DNA from: JBOHSA01 sp050732995
Lineage (GTDB): Bacteria > Gemmatimonadota > Gemmatimonadetes > Gemmatimonadales > GWC2-71-9
Length of the DNA stretch: 18,201 bases
Assembly (NCBI GenBank): GCA_050732995.1
Contig: JBOHSA010000106.1
Span: forward strand, 1 to 18,201
Reading direction: 5' to 3'
Below are positions 1-6,703 of the stretch, one piece after another. Each line of letters begins with the position of its first letter. Position 1 is the first letter of the stretch. A model generated the notes under the pieces. That model saw only the letters and a list, made by a program, of their open reading frames with translations. It was not told where the DNA came from and searched no databases. The position numbers were made by a program, and so were the translations under genes.

Positions 1-22
1 CCCCCCCCCCCCCCCCCCCCCC
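1..22. repeat. Poly-C homopolymer at window edge
   Basis: The first 22 bases are all C, followed by TCCCTGG. Read on the minus strand this is a run of glycine codons directly after the receiver domain of the response regulator that enters here. It may be a real Gly-rich linker between the receiver and output domains, or a poly-G sequencing or assembly artefact at a contig end. The sequence alone cannot decide between them. The kinase next door also carries a glycine run, so a genuine G-rich tract is possible. Confidence 0.7.
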
Positions 23-400
23 TCCCTGGCGCAGGAAGTCGAGGAACTGGGCCGCCCGCTCGACCGTCTCGACCACCCGCTCGTCGTCGAACGGCTTGAG
101 CAGATAGTCGAAGGCATGGATCTCGAACGCCCGCACCGCGTGCTGATCGAAGGCGGTGACGAACACGATCGCGGGGGGCGGCGCGCGCCGCTCCTGCGCC
201 GCGGCCGCGACCGCGAACCCGTCGAGGTCCGGCATCTGAATGTCGAGAAACACGAGATCGGGCGATTCCCGGGCCAGCACGTCCACGGCCTCGCGGCCGC
301 TGGCGCACTCGTCGATGCGGCTGATCGCGGGGATCTGCTGCAGCACGCCGCGCAGCCGGCGGCGCGCCGGCGCTTCGTCGTCAACGATGAGGGTGTGCAT
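1..400 (-). CDS. LytTR-family-type response regulator, receiver domain (3' end missing)
   Basis: Cytoplasmic response regulator of a two-component system, read from ATG at 400 to the window edge. The translation starts MHTLIVDDEAPARRRL and gives a complete receiver domain. It has acidic residues D7-D8, a phospho-acceptor D53 in the segment DLVFLDIQMPDLDG, T82 in FVTAFDQHAVRAFE and K102 in AFDYLLKPF. The AFDYLLKPF segment is typical of LytTR/AlgR-type regulators, so the missing C-terminal part is probably a LytTR DNA-binding domain. That is inference, because the output domain is not in the window. After residue about 124 the reading becomes a glycine run from the poly-C edge. The start lies inside the 3' end of the upstream kinase gene (20-base overlap), which suggests translational coupling of kinase and regulator. 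Confidence 0.88.
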   Translation of the reverse strand, partial: MHTLIVDDEAPARRRLRGVLQQIPAISRIDECASGREAVDVLARESPDLVFLDIQMPDLDGFAVAAAAQERRAPPPAIVFVTAFDQHAVRAFEIHAFDYLLKPFDDERVVETVERAAQFLDFLRQGGGGGGGG

Positions 401-1493
401 CGTCGATGAAGGGGATGTCGATCGTGGCGACGGCACCGCCCCGCGGAGGAGCGCCGTTGACCAGCTCGAAGCGGTACGCCGCGCCGTACAGCTGCTCCAG
501 CCGGGCCCGCGTGTTGGCCAGCCCCACCCCTCCGCTCCGCTCGACGCCGGGCGGGAACCCCGGCCCGTTGTCCCGCACCTCGAGACGCAGCCGGCCATCG
601 TGCCGCGAGATCGCGACCTGGACTTCCGTGACGCCCTCCCCCCACCTCCCTCCCCCGCTCCCGCCCCCGCCCCCGCCCCCGTAGCGGATGGCGTTCTCGA
701 CCAGGGGCTGCAGCAGCAGGGTCGGCACCGTCGCGGTCGCCGTCGCCGGATCCACTTGGAAGGTCACGCGCAGCCGGTCCCCGAACCGCGCCTCCTGGAT
801 CGCCACGTAATGATCCAGCAGCTCCAGCTCCTCCTCGAGCGTCACCTGCTGTCCGCGGGCGCGGCTGAACGTGTGTCGCAACAGCTCGCTCAGCCGAGTG
901 ATCATCCGGTTGGCCGTGCGTGGGTCCTCGAGCACCAACGCGGAGATCGCGTGCAGGGTGTTGAACAGGAAGTGCGGCTGGAGCTGCGCGGTGAGGACAT
1001 CGAGCCGCGCCTGGATGAGCTGGGTTTCGAGGCGCATGGCGCGGATCGAGTAGAACAGCCCGACGACCATCGCGTACACCAGGACGTTGAACGGCCAGTA
1101 CTGCCCGACGGCTTCGGCCACGGCGCCGGGCAGCGTGTGGGGGACGCGGTGGAGGTGGAACGACCACTTGACCGCGCCTTCCAGCGCCGCGCACAGGACG
1201 GCCGCGGCCAGGGCGGCGACGAGATGGATACCCACGATGTACACGGGGCGGCGCAGCCGGAGCACCCACGCGGCGAACGCGCAGACCGGGGGCGTCAGCG
1301 CCGCCCAGCTCCACCATCCGGAGAGCTGCCAGACCAGAATCCGGCCCCACGGCTCCGGCGGCGGACCGCCGGTCGCATGCGACTGGAACCGCACCTGCAG
1401 GGCGAACAGGATCGCGACCGCCGTCCAGGCGCCGAACACGAGCAGCAAGGCGCGCGCGTTCGGCAGCGGGCGCGGCGTACGGCTCATCTCCAT
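381..1493 (-). CDS. LytS/YehU-type sensor histidine kinase
   Basis: Membrane sensor kinase of 370 residues. Four hydrophobic segments fill the N-terminal part (about residues 14-34, 57-80, 84-107 and 133-151). Then comes the His_kinase (PF06580-like) block QLQPHFLFNTLHAIS with phospho-acceptor H174, and an HATPase domain with the N box LVENAIRY (N267) and G boxes DNGPGFPPG (309-317) and GGVGLANTRARLEQLYG (321-337). No extracytoplasmic sensor domain is present, so the signal is probably sensed within or near the membrane. Residues 272-283 form a glycine-rich insertion (GGGGGGGSGGGR) directly after the N box, in the ATP-lid area, from a C-rich tract near 636-690. The gene overlaps the downstream response regulator by 20 bases and the two surely form one system. 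ATG 1493 is used; ATG 1487 is an alternative. Confidence 0.9.
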   Translation of the reverse strand: MEMSRTPRPLPNARALLLVFGAWTAVAILFALQVRFQSHATGGPPPEPWGRILVWQLSGWWSWAALTPPVCAFAAWVLRLRRPVYIVGIHLVAALAAAVLCAALEGAVKWSFHLHRVPHTLPGAVAEAVGQYWPFNVLVYAMVVGLFYSIRAMRLETQLIQARLDVLTAQLQPHFLFNTLHAISALVLEDPRTANRMITRLSELLRHTFSRARGQQVTLEEELELLDHYVAIQEARFGDRLRVTFQVDPATATATVPTLLLQPLVENAIRYGGGGGGGSGGGRWGEGVTEVQVAISRHDGRLRLEVRDNGPGFPPGVERSGGVGLANTRARLEQLYGAAYRFELVNGAPPRGGAVATIDIPFIDDAHPHR

Positions 1494-1628
1494 GATTCTC
1501 TCATCCTATGCCAGGCCGCCACCATCCGTCGTCAGCGTCTTGTGAACCGCCGTCTTGCCGGACGGGCGCGCCGGGCGCACCTTTCTATTCTGGCGCGAGC
1601 CTTTCACCCTGCTCGGAGATCCCACGTC

Positions 1629-2243
1629 ATGACCCAACGATCCGTCCTGCTCGCCGGTCTGGCGCTCGGCGTCCTGGCGCTGCCCGCCGCGGCCGGGGCC
1701 CAAGCCACGCCCGCGACCCCCCCTCCCCAAACTCCCGGCGCGGCGCCGCTGGAAATCGGCGCGCCGGCGCCCGACTTCGCGCTCCCCGGCGCCACCCGCT
1801 ACGGCGTGCTCCAGCAGCCCGTCCGCCTGAGCGACTTCAAGGGCAAGACCGTCGTGCTCGCGTTCTTCTTCCGGGCCCGAACGCGTGGCTGAACGATTCA
1901 AATGCATGCGTACCGTGATCAGTACGCACAGGTCTTCAAGGGTGGCCGCAACGTGGTGCTCATCGCCATCAGCGCCGATTCCGTCGGGGCGCTCGCATCC
2001 TGGGCGAAAGACGACGAGTTCCCGTTCCTCATGGCGAGCGACGCCGACCTGACAGTCGCCCGCCAGTTCGGGGCGCTGGCCAGCCGGCCCGGCCTCGCCA
2101 ACCGCAACCTCTTCGTGGTGGGCCCCGACGGGAAAATCGCGTTCCGCGCCACGCCGTTCCGCGAAATCGATCCGACCGCCTACACCGAGCTGGGCGGGGC
2201 GATCGACAAGCTGGTGCCGGCGGACTCGGCGGGACGACAATAG
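1629..2243 (+). CDS. Putative selenocysteine-containing, exported peroxiredoxin (UGA-recoded)
   Basis: The gene reads as one frame of 205 codons with an in-frame TGA at codon 88 (1890-1892). Residues 1-25 are a signal peptide (hydrophobic core about 6-20, AGA-Q cleavage site). A Pro/Ala-rich linker follows, then an AhpC/TSA (BCP-like) domain: PAPDFALPG (46-54), VRLSDFKGKTVVLAFF (65-80), TRG-U-TIQMHAYRDQY (85-98), ISADSV and NLFVVGPDGKIAF. The TGA sits exactly where peroxiredoxins have the peroxidatic Cys of the TxxC motif. Sequence on both sides is in the same frame and fits the family, and a hairpin lies just downstream. I infer selenocysteine insertion. Without it the ORF would give an 87-residue stub and an orphan half. 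No cysteine occurs in the rest of the protein, so it would work as a one-selenocysteine peroxidase. GGAG at 1615-1618 serves as the ribosome site. The alternative is a nonsense mutation in a pseudogene. The selenocysteine machinery (SelA/B/C/D) is not in the window. Confidence 0.8.
1890..1938 (+). promoter_or_regulatory. Candidate bacterial SECIS element
   Basis: Immediately after the in-frame TGA (1890-1892), bases 1907-1913 (TGCGTAC) pair perfectly with 1922-1928 (GTACGCA), leaving an 8-base apical loop CGTGATCA (1914-1921). There are 14 bases between TGA and stem and 21 between TGA and loop. The second loop base is G, which matches the known bSECIS model (short stem, loop with a G among the first bases, loop about 16-37 bases after UGA). 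A weaker lower stem can be drawn: TGAA 1890-1893 with TTCA 1935-1938, then GATT 1895-1898 with GGTC 1931-1934 using two G-T pairs. This resembles the E. coli fdhF element, where the UGA lies in the base of the hairpin. The pairing is visible in the sequence; SelB binding is inferred. Confidence 0.7.
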
Positions 2244-2250
2244 GCGACGG

Positions 2251-2285
2251 GGGAGGACGGGGAATGCACCAATCACCGTCCTCCC
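2251..2285. terminator. Bidirectional hairpin between convergent peroxiredoxin and tlpA-like genes
   Basis: GGGAGGACGG (2251-2260) and CCGTCCTCCC (2276-2285) form a perfect 10-bp stem with a 15-base loop. It starts 8 bases after the peroxiredoxin stop, and its loop contains the stop codon of the tlpA-like gene on the other strand. No clear T tract follows on either side, so termination efficiency is uncertain, but position and symmetry suit a shared terminator. Confidence 0.55.
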
Positions 2286-2806
2286 TTGCTGTCTACCGCC
2301 TTCTGGACCGCCTGCTCGATATCCTGATCCTCACCTAGTCCCGTGTACACGACCTTCCCGCCCGCGTCCAGCACTACCACATAAGAGGTGGATGGAGCTT
2401 GGAAGGCGCGGGTCGCGCGGCCTTCGGTGTCCCAGAGCATCGGGAACGACATCGGGTGTGCCCGCTGGTGGCGACGCATGGAGTTCTTGGTCTGGTTCAC
2501 CGCGACGCCGATCACCAGGAACGCCACGCGGTCGCCGAAGCGCCGGTGGGCCGCTTCGAGGCGGGGCAGAAGCGCCGCGCACAGCGGGCACCACGTGGCC
2601 CAGAACTCGATCAACACGGGCCGCTTGCCGATGTAGCTCCCGAGGTCCACCGGGCGCCCCTCGAGATCCTCGATCGTCACCGGCGCGGGCGTCGCCCCGA
2701 TCGCGATACCGAGCTGGTCTTCCTGCTGCGCGACGAGCACGCTCGGCGCAGGAGCGGCCAATAGGACTCCGAGCAAGACCACGTACCACGCACCACGCAG
2801 GTTCAC
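2273..2806 (-). CDS. TlpA/ResA-like exported thiol-disulfide oxidoreductase
   Basis: Protein of 177 residues starting at GTG 2806, whose last two bases are the first two of the TGA stop of the upstream ccdA-like gene (tight translational coupling). Residues 1-27 form a signal peptide with core VVLLGVLLAAPAPSVLVA. The rest is a thioredoxin fold: IEDLEGRPVDLGSYIGKRPVLIEFWATWCPLC with the active site W72-C73-P74-L75-C76, then VAFLVIGVAVNQT and a C-terminal part ending YVVVLDAGGKVVYTGLGED. The family reduces disulfides or sulfenates in the periplasm with electrons from CcdA/DsbD. Being encoded directly behind that carrier makes the pairing almost certain. Reduction of the convergent seleno-peroxiredoxin is an attractive but unproven role. 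The open frame continues upstream through the ccdA-like gene, but that part is a shadow. Confidence 0.9.
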   Translation of the reverse strand: MNLRGAWYVVLLGVLLAAPAPSVLVAQQEDQLGIAIGATPAPVTIEDLEGRPVDLGSYIGKRPVLIEFWATWCPLCAALLPRLEAAHRRFGDRVAFLVIGVAVNQTKNSMRRHQRAHPMSFPMLWDTEGRATRAFQAPSTSYVVVLDAGGKVVYTGLGEDQDIEQAVQKAVDSKGGR

Positions 2807-3540
2807 CAGAGCACCTCTTTCACTTGCCAGAAGTAATACCCCGCCATGATGAGCATGACCACCCCCGCCGCCTTCTTCAGCCACGCCATCCACGGGCCGG
2901 GCCGGGGGAGGGCGGCGAGCGCGCCTGACGACAAGCCTACACCCGCGAGCAGCGCCGTCATGCCGAGCGAGAACACGAACAGGTACAGAAACCCCAGGAC
3001 GGGGCTGCCGGTCGTGGCCACCCAGGTGAGGATCACGCCGAATGCCGGGGCCCCGCAGGGCGCGGCGACGATCCCCGAGGTGGCGCCGAGCAGGAAGACG
3101 GCGGGATAGGAGCCGCCGCCCAGGCTGCCGGCCCACGCGGCGAGCCGCTGCGGCGCCGAAATCGTGAAGACGTCCAGCATCGCGAGCCCGAAGAGCGCGA
3201 GCAGTCCGCCGGTGGCGAGCCGGACCCCGGGGTTCGACGCCACGGTCCCGAACAGCGAGCCGGTGAGCCCGGCCAGGAGGCCGAGCAGGGCGTAGAACAG
3301 CGCCAACCCGCCGACGTAGGTGAGCGTGAGGGCGATCATCCGGCGGCGCGGCGTGTCCGCGCGCGTGCTCCCCGCGAGCAGGCCCGCCGTGATCGGGATC
3401 ATGGGATAGATGCACGGGCTGAGGCTCGTGAGCACGCCGGCGCCGAAGAGCGTGGCGATCGCGACCAGCGGCCGGTGCTGCAGCGCCTCGGTGAGGCTGC
3501 CGACGGCGGCGAGCAGGAGCGGAGAGGAGCAACCAATCAC
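2803..3540 (-). CDS. CcdA/DsbD-type cytochrome c biogenesis transmembrane protein
   Basis: Polytopic inner-membrane protein of 245 residues that corresponds to the transmembrane domain of DsbD. It carries electrons from cytoplasmic thioredoxin to periplasmic thiol proteins. The two redox-active cysteines lie in the expected contexts: SLSPCIYPMIPI (C43) and VAAPCGAPAFGVIL (C162). About seven hydrophobic segments are visible. The periplasmic N and C domains of full-length DsbD are absent; the adjacent tlpA-like gene supplies a separate thioredoxin-fold partner. The GTG at 3540 gives a short N-terminus including C4; no convincing ribosome site precedes it, so the true start could be slightly internal. 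It is divergent from the lipoprotein gene at 3608. Confidence 0.9.
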   Translation of the reverse strand: MIGCSSPLLLAAVGSLTEALQHRPLVAIATLFGAGVLTSLSPCIYPMIPITAGLLAGSTRADTPRRRMIALTLTYVGGLALFYALLGLLAGLTGSLFGTVASNPGVRLATGGLLALFGLAMLDVFTISAPQRLAAWAGSLGGGSYPAVFLLGATSGIVAAPCGAPAFGVILTWVATTGSPVLGFLYLFVFSLGMTALLAGVGLSSGALAALPRPGPWMAWLKKAAGVVMLIMAGYYFWQVKEVLW

Positions 3541-3554
3541 GGGCGGTAAGCTAT

Positions 3555-3570
3555 CGGCGCCGTTGCGCCG
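3555..3570. promoter_or_regulatory. Small palindrome in divergent intergenic region
   Basis: CGGCGC (3555-3560) and GCGCCG (3565-3570) form a perfect 6-bp inverted repeat around CGTT, in the 67-base gap between the divergent ccdA-like and EEP lipoprotein genes. It might be an operator for both, or chance symmetry in GC-rich DNA. No good sigma-70 promoter could be assigned; TATGTT at 3575-3580 is the only -10-like string reading right. Confidence 0.2.
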
Positions 3571-3607
3571 AGGCTATGTTAGCGGTGCCCGCGTCCCGGA
3601 GCCCGCC

Positions 3608-4744
3608 ATGAAGCGGCATGCACCCCTCCCCCCGCTCGCCCTGTTCGGCCTCGCGCTGGTCGCCGCCTGCAGCGACAGGGCGCCGCTCGCGCCGACGTCC
3701 GACGCTGGCATAGCCGCCGACCGCGCCATCACGGCCGGGACGACGGTCGGCGCGCCGCGCATCTCGGCGTTGAGCCGAAACATCTACATCGGCGCGAACG
3801 TCGACGCGGTCATCCAGGCGCTCGCTTCGCCCGACCCCACGGACGACCTTCCGGCTCTGAATGCGGCGGTGATGACGCTGCAGCAGACCGCCTTCCCGGC
3901 CCGGGCCGAGGCGCTCGCCGACGAGATCGCCACGCACCGCCCGCACGTCGTGGGTCTCCAGGAAGTGGAGCAGCTGGCCATCGACCTCAGGGCGCTGGGC
4001 CTGCCCGTCAAGATCGACCTCGACTTCCTGGCGATCCTCCAGGCCGCCCTCGCCGCCCGCGGCCTCAACTACGCCGTCGCCGCCAAGGTCCGCGCCGTCG
4101 AAGCCGCTCCCATCCCCGGCATCACCGTGCTGGATCACGAGGTGCTTCTCGTGGATGCGGCGCGCGTGACGGTCGGTCCCGCGAAGATCGAGCGGACCTT
4201 CACGGCCAACCTCGGCGTCGTGGCGCCGGGGGTGAACCTGAAGCGGGGTTGGGTGCAGATCAACGTCACGATCGACGGGATGCCGATGACCGTGGCGAGC
4301 ACGCACCTTGAGGCCGGCGACCTGCCAGGGCTCGAACTGCTGCGTGCCGCCCAGGCCACGGAGCTCATGGCGTTCCTGGGCGCGGCATCACCCGCGATTC
4401 TCCTGGGAGACTTGAACGACGACGAGGGCTCGCCCATGTATCAGGTTGTCACGGGCGCCGGGTTTGTGGACGCCTGGCGGGCCCTGCGGCCCGGCGCGCG
4501 GGGCCTCACCTGCTGTCACGTGGCGGACCTCTCGAACACCGTGGCCGGAAAGGAATTCGACCAGCGGATCGACTACGTCCTGGCCCGCGGCCTCGCTCAC
4601 CCGAGCGGCTCCCTCCACGGCCAGGTCAGCATCGTCGGCTCCACGCCGGGTGATCGAGTGGCGGGGCCATTCTACCCTCTCTGGCCGTCGGATCACGCAG
4701 GCGTCGTCGCCCGGCTGCTACTGCCACCGGCGGCAGTCCCGTAG
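3608..4744 (+). CDS. Exported lipoprotein, endonuclease/exonuclease/phosphatase (EEP) superfamily
   Basis: Protein of 378 residues. The N-terminus has a lipoprotein signal peptide with lipobox LVAAC (lipidated C21), so it is probably membrane-anchored outside the cytoplasm. EEP hallmarks follow in order: SRNIYIGANV (56-65), VVGLQEVEQ with E119, VASTHLEAGD with H233, ILLGDLNDDEGSPM with D268 and N270, DQRIDYVLARG (318-327) and WPSDHAGVVARL with D362-H363. All metal-binding and catalytic positions of the fold are therefore present. The family contains secreted nucleases, sphingomyelinases and inositol phosphatases, and substrate cannot be told from sequence. ATG 3608 is chosen because it begins the signal peptide; the open frame upstream overlaps the divergent ccdA-like gene. 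It ends 12 bases before the convergent ABC transporter stop. Confidence 0.88.
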   Translation: MKRHAPLPPLALFGLALVAACSDRAPLAPTSDAGIAADRAITAGTTVGAPRISALSRNIYIGANVDAVIQALASPDPTDDLPALNAAVMTLQQTAFPARAEALADEIATHRPHVVGLQEVEQLAIDLRALGLPVKIDLDFLAILQAALAARGLNYAVAAKVRAVEAAPIPGITVLDHEVLLVDAARVTVGPAKIERTFTANLGVVAPGVNLKRGWVQINVTIDGMPMTVASTHLEAGDLPGLELLRAAQATELMAFLGAASPAILLGDLNDDEGSPMYQVVTGAGFVDAWRALRPGARGLTCCHVADLSNTVAGKEFDQRIDYVLARGLAHPSGSLHGQVSIVGSTPGDRVAGPFYPLWPSDHAGVVARLLLPPAAVP

Positions 4745-4756
4745 AGCCGCGGCGGG

Positions 4757-6667
4757 CTACCGGTACCCGGCCGCCTGGAGGCTGAACAGCTCGGCGTACA
4801 ATCCGCCGCGGGCCACCAACGCCTCGTGCGTCCCGTGGTCCACGAGCCGCCCCTGCTGCAACACGAGAATCCGGTCCGCCATCCGCACCGTCGAAAAGCG
4901 GTGCGAGATCAGCACCGCCATGCGCCCGCGTGTCAGCTCGGCGAACCGGAGAAACACCTCGTACTCGGCCCGCGCGTCGAGCGCCGCGGTGGGCTCGTCG
5001 AGGATCAGCACCTGCGCGTCCCGCATGTACGCGCGCGCGAGCGCCACCTTCTGCCACTCGCCCCCGGACAGCTCCACCCCGCCGTCGAACCGCGTGCCGA
5101 GCATCTGGTCGTACCCCTGCGGCAAGCGCCGCACTAGCGAGTCCGCCAGGCTGTGGCGCGCGGCCTCCTGCACCCGGGCGTCGTCATGCAGCGCCTCCAC
5201 CTGGCTGACGCCGATATTCTCGCGCAGGATGAAGTCGTAGCGCACGAAGTCCTGGAAGATCACGCCGATGTTCCGGCGCAGGCTGTCGAGGTCGTAGTCG
5301 CGCAAGTCCGCCCCGTCGAGCAGGATGCCGCCCTCGTCCGGGTCGTACAGCCGGGCGAGCAGCTTCACGAGCGTCGTCTTCCCCGCCCCGTTCTCTCCCA
5401 CGAGCGCGATGCGCTCCTCCGGCGCGAACGTGAACGACAACCCCCGCACCGCCCACTGCTCCGAGCCGGGGTAGCGGAACCCCACGTCCTGGAACTCGAA
5501 GCCGCGCCGGATCGGTGCCGGCACCGTCCGGGCATCGGGCCGCGACACGACGCGCGGTCGCACCTCGAAGAACGTGAACAGATCGCTCAGGTAGAGGCTC
5601 TGCTCGTAGATCTGGGACAGCGAGAGCAGCACGGACTGGATCAGGTCGCGGCTCTGCCGGAAGGAGCCCGCCAGGAACGTCAGGGCGCCGATGGTGAACC
5701 GGCCCTGCACCGTCAGATAGATGATGACGCCGTACGCGCCGTAGTACCCAAGGGTGCCGACCGCGACGAGCAAGGTGGACACGAGGTTGCGCCGCACCGC
5801 CAGCCGCTTGTTCGCCTGGTAGAACTCTTCCGAGAGCCGGGCGTAGCGTCCCACCAGGAAGTCCGACAGGCTGAACAGTTTCACTTCCTTGGCGTTTTCG
5901 TTGCTCGCCCCGACGTAGCGCAGGTAATCGAGCAGGCGCCGCTCGGGCGTCCACTGGTACAGGAGCGAGTATCCGAGCGAGGCGAAGTGCGCCTCGCCAA
6001 GAAACGCGGGCAGCACGGCCACGGTGAGGAGCAGCAGGAGCCATGGCAGCTGGAGCAGGAGCACCGCGGCGAGCGAGGCCAGGGTGACGACCTGCTGCGC
6101 CGTCGCGAGCAGCAGGGAGAAGAGCCCGATCCGTCCCACCGTCTGCCGCCGGGCGCGCTCCAGGTGATCGTAGGTCTCGGCGTCCTCGAACTGCGAGAGG
6201 TCGAGCGTGGCGGCGTGCTGCATCAGCCGCACGCTGATCCGGTTCGCGAACAGGTCACCGAGCAGGCTCTCGAGCAGGGCCGAAGCCCGCGCCAGCCCCT
6301 CGCCGCCGACCGCGATCGCGAGCTCCAACCCCACGAGCCCAGCCAGATACCACCAGTCCACGGGCCGGCCGGCCTGGACCGTGCCGACCGCGGCGATCAC
6401 GCCGTCGATGATGAGCTTGCCGACCCACAGGACCGCGAGCGGCACGCCGGCGCGCGCCGCGCGTAGGGCCAGGATGGCGATGGTATAGCCCCGATGGGTC
6501 TCGTAGACCAGCTTGAGGAGGGGGACGACGTGTTTCAGCGCCTCGAGCCGCTGGCCCCAGGTGGGTGGTTTGCCGTCGGCCCCCCCCCGGCGCCCCCCAC
6601 GCCCGCGCGTCAACAGGCTGCGGGGCACGGGCAAGATGCCGTGAGACACGAAGCGAGGCGCCGCCAC
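4757..6667 (-). CDS. ABC exporter, fused permease and ATPase (half-transporter)
   Basis: Protein of 636 residues. A six-helix ABC membrane domain occupies about residues 60-350, and the nucleotide-binding domain about 388-632: Walker A GENGAGKT (424-431), Q-loop Q472, signature LSGGE (533-537), Walker B VLILDE (553-558), D-loop ALD and switch histidine H589 in LISHRFST. All catalytic residues are intact. It probably dimerises and exports a lipid, peptide or drug-like compound; the substrate is not evident. GTG 6667 is supported by AGGGGAAG four bases upstream on the minus strand. The first 35 residues are Arg/Gly-rich with no signal and may be partly non-conserved. It stands alone between convergent and divergent neighbours. 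Confidence 0.93.
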   Translation of the reverse strand: MAAPRFVSHGILPVPRSLLTRGRGGRRGGADGKPPTWGQRLEALKHVVPLLKLVYETHRGYTIAILALRAARAGVPLAVLWVGKLIIDGVIAAVGTVQAGRPVDWWYLAGLVGLELAIAVGGEGLARASALLESLLGDLFANRISVRLMQHAATLDLSQFEDAETYDHLERARRQTVGRIGLFSLLLATAQQVVTLASLAAVLLLQLPWLLLLLTVAVLPAFLGEAHFASLGYSLLYQWTPERRLLDYLRYVGASNENAKEVKLFSLSDFLVGRYARLSEEFYQANKRLAVRRNLVSTLLVAVGTLGYYGAYGVIIYLTVQGRFTIGALTFLAGSFRQSRDLIQSVLLSLSQIYEQSLYLSDLFTFFEVRPRVVSRPDARTVPAPIRRGFEFQDVGFRYPGSEQWAVRGLSFTFAPEERIALVGENGAGKTTLVKLLARLYDPDEGGILLDGADLRDYDLDSLRRNIGVIFQDFVRYDFILRENIGVSQVEALHDDARVQEAARHSLADSLVRRLPQGYDQMLGTRFDGGVELSGGEWQKVALARAYMRDAQVLILDEPTAALDARAEYEVFLRFAELTRGRMAVLISHRFSTVRMADRILVLQQGRLVDHGTHEALVARGGLYAELFSLQAAGYR

Positions 6668-6673
6668 TTAACT

Positions 6674-6685
6674 TCCCCTGGGGGA
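6674..6685. promoter_or_regulatory. Palindrome in 36-base divergent gap
   Basis: TCCCC-TG-GGGGA is a perfect 5-bp inverted repeat in the very short gap between the divergent ABC transporter and DUF1800 genes. On the minus strand it overlaps the purine-rich ribosome site of the transporter (AGGGGAAG). A shared operator or an RNA hairpin masking that site is conceivable; evidence is only the symmetry. Confidence 0.2.
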
Positions 6686-6703
6686 GCAAGTCAGACTGGT
6701 CAT

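Noticed and set aside
240..1628. Long plus-strand open frame opposite the sensor kinase
   Set aside because: Arg/Pro/Gln-rich shadow without domains; the minus strand encodes a clear kinase. Only its last part, from 1629, is real.
1629..1892. Upstream half of the peroxiredoxin as a stand-alone 87-residue gene, with the ATG at 1902 as a second gene
   Set aside because: Neither half is a complete thioredoxin fold, both share one frame across a single TGA at the catalytic position, and the second half lacks a ribosome site and signal peptide.
1890..1892. TGA as a sequencing error or simple nonsense mutation
   Set aside because: Not excluded, but less likely: one substitution at the exact catalytic codon, no frame change, otherwise intact sequence and a hairpin with the right spacing all favour recoding.
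2807..3532. N-terminal extension of the tlpA-like frame through the ccdA-like gene
   Set aside because: Composition is Arg/Ala/Pro shadow; the real start is the GTG overlapping the ccdA-like stop.
3410..3607. Upstream extension of the EEP lipoprotein
   Set aside because: It overlaps the divergent ccdA-like gene and would bury the lipoprotein signal; ATG 3608 begins the signal.
5153..6466. Long plus-strand open frame opposite the ABC transporter
   Set aside because: Gln/Arg/His-rich shadow of a fully conserved transporter gene.
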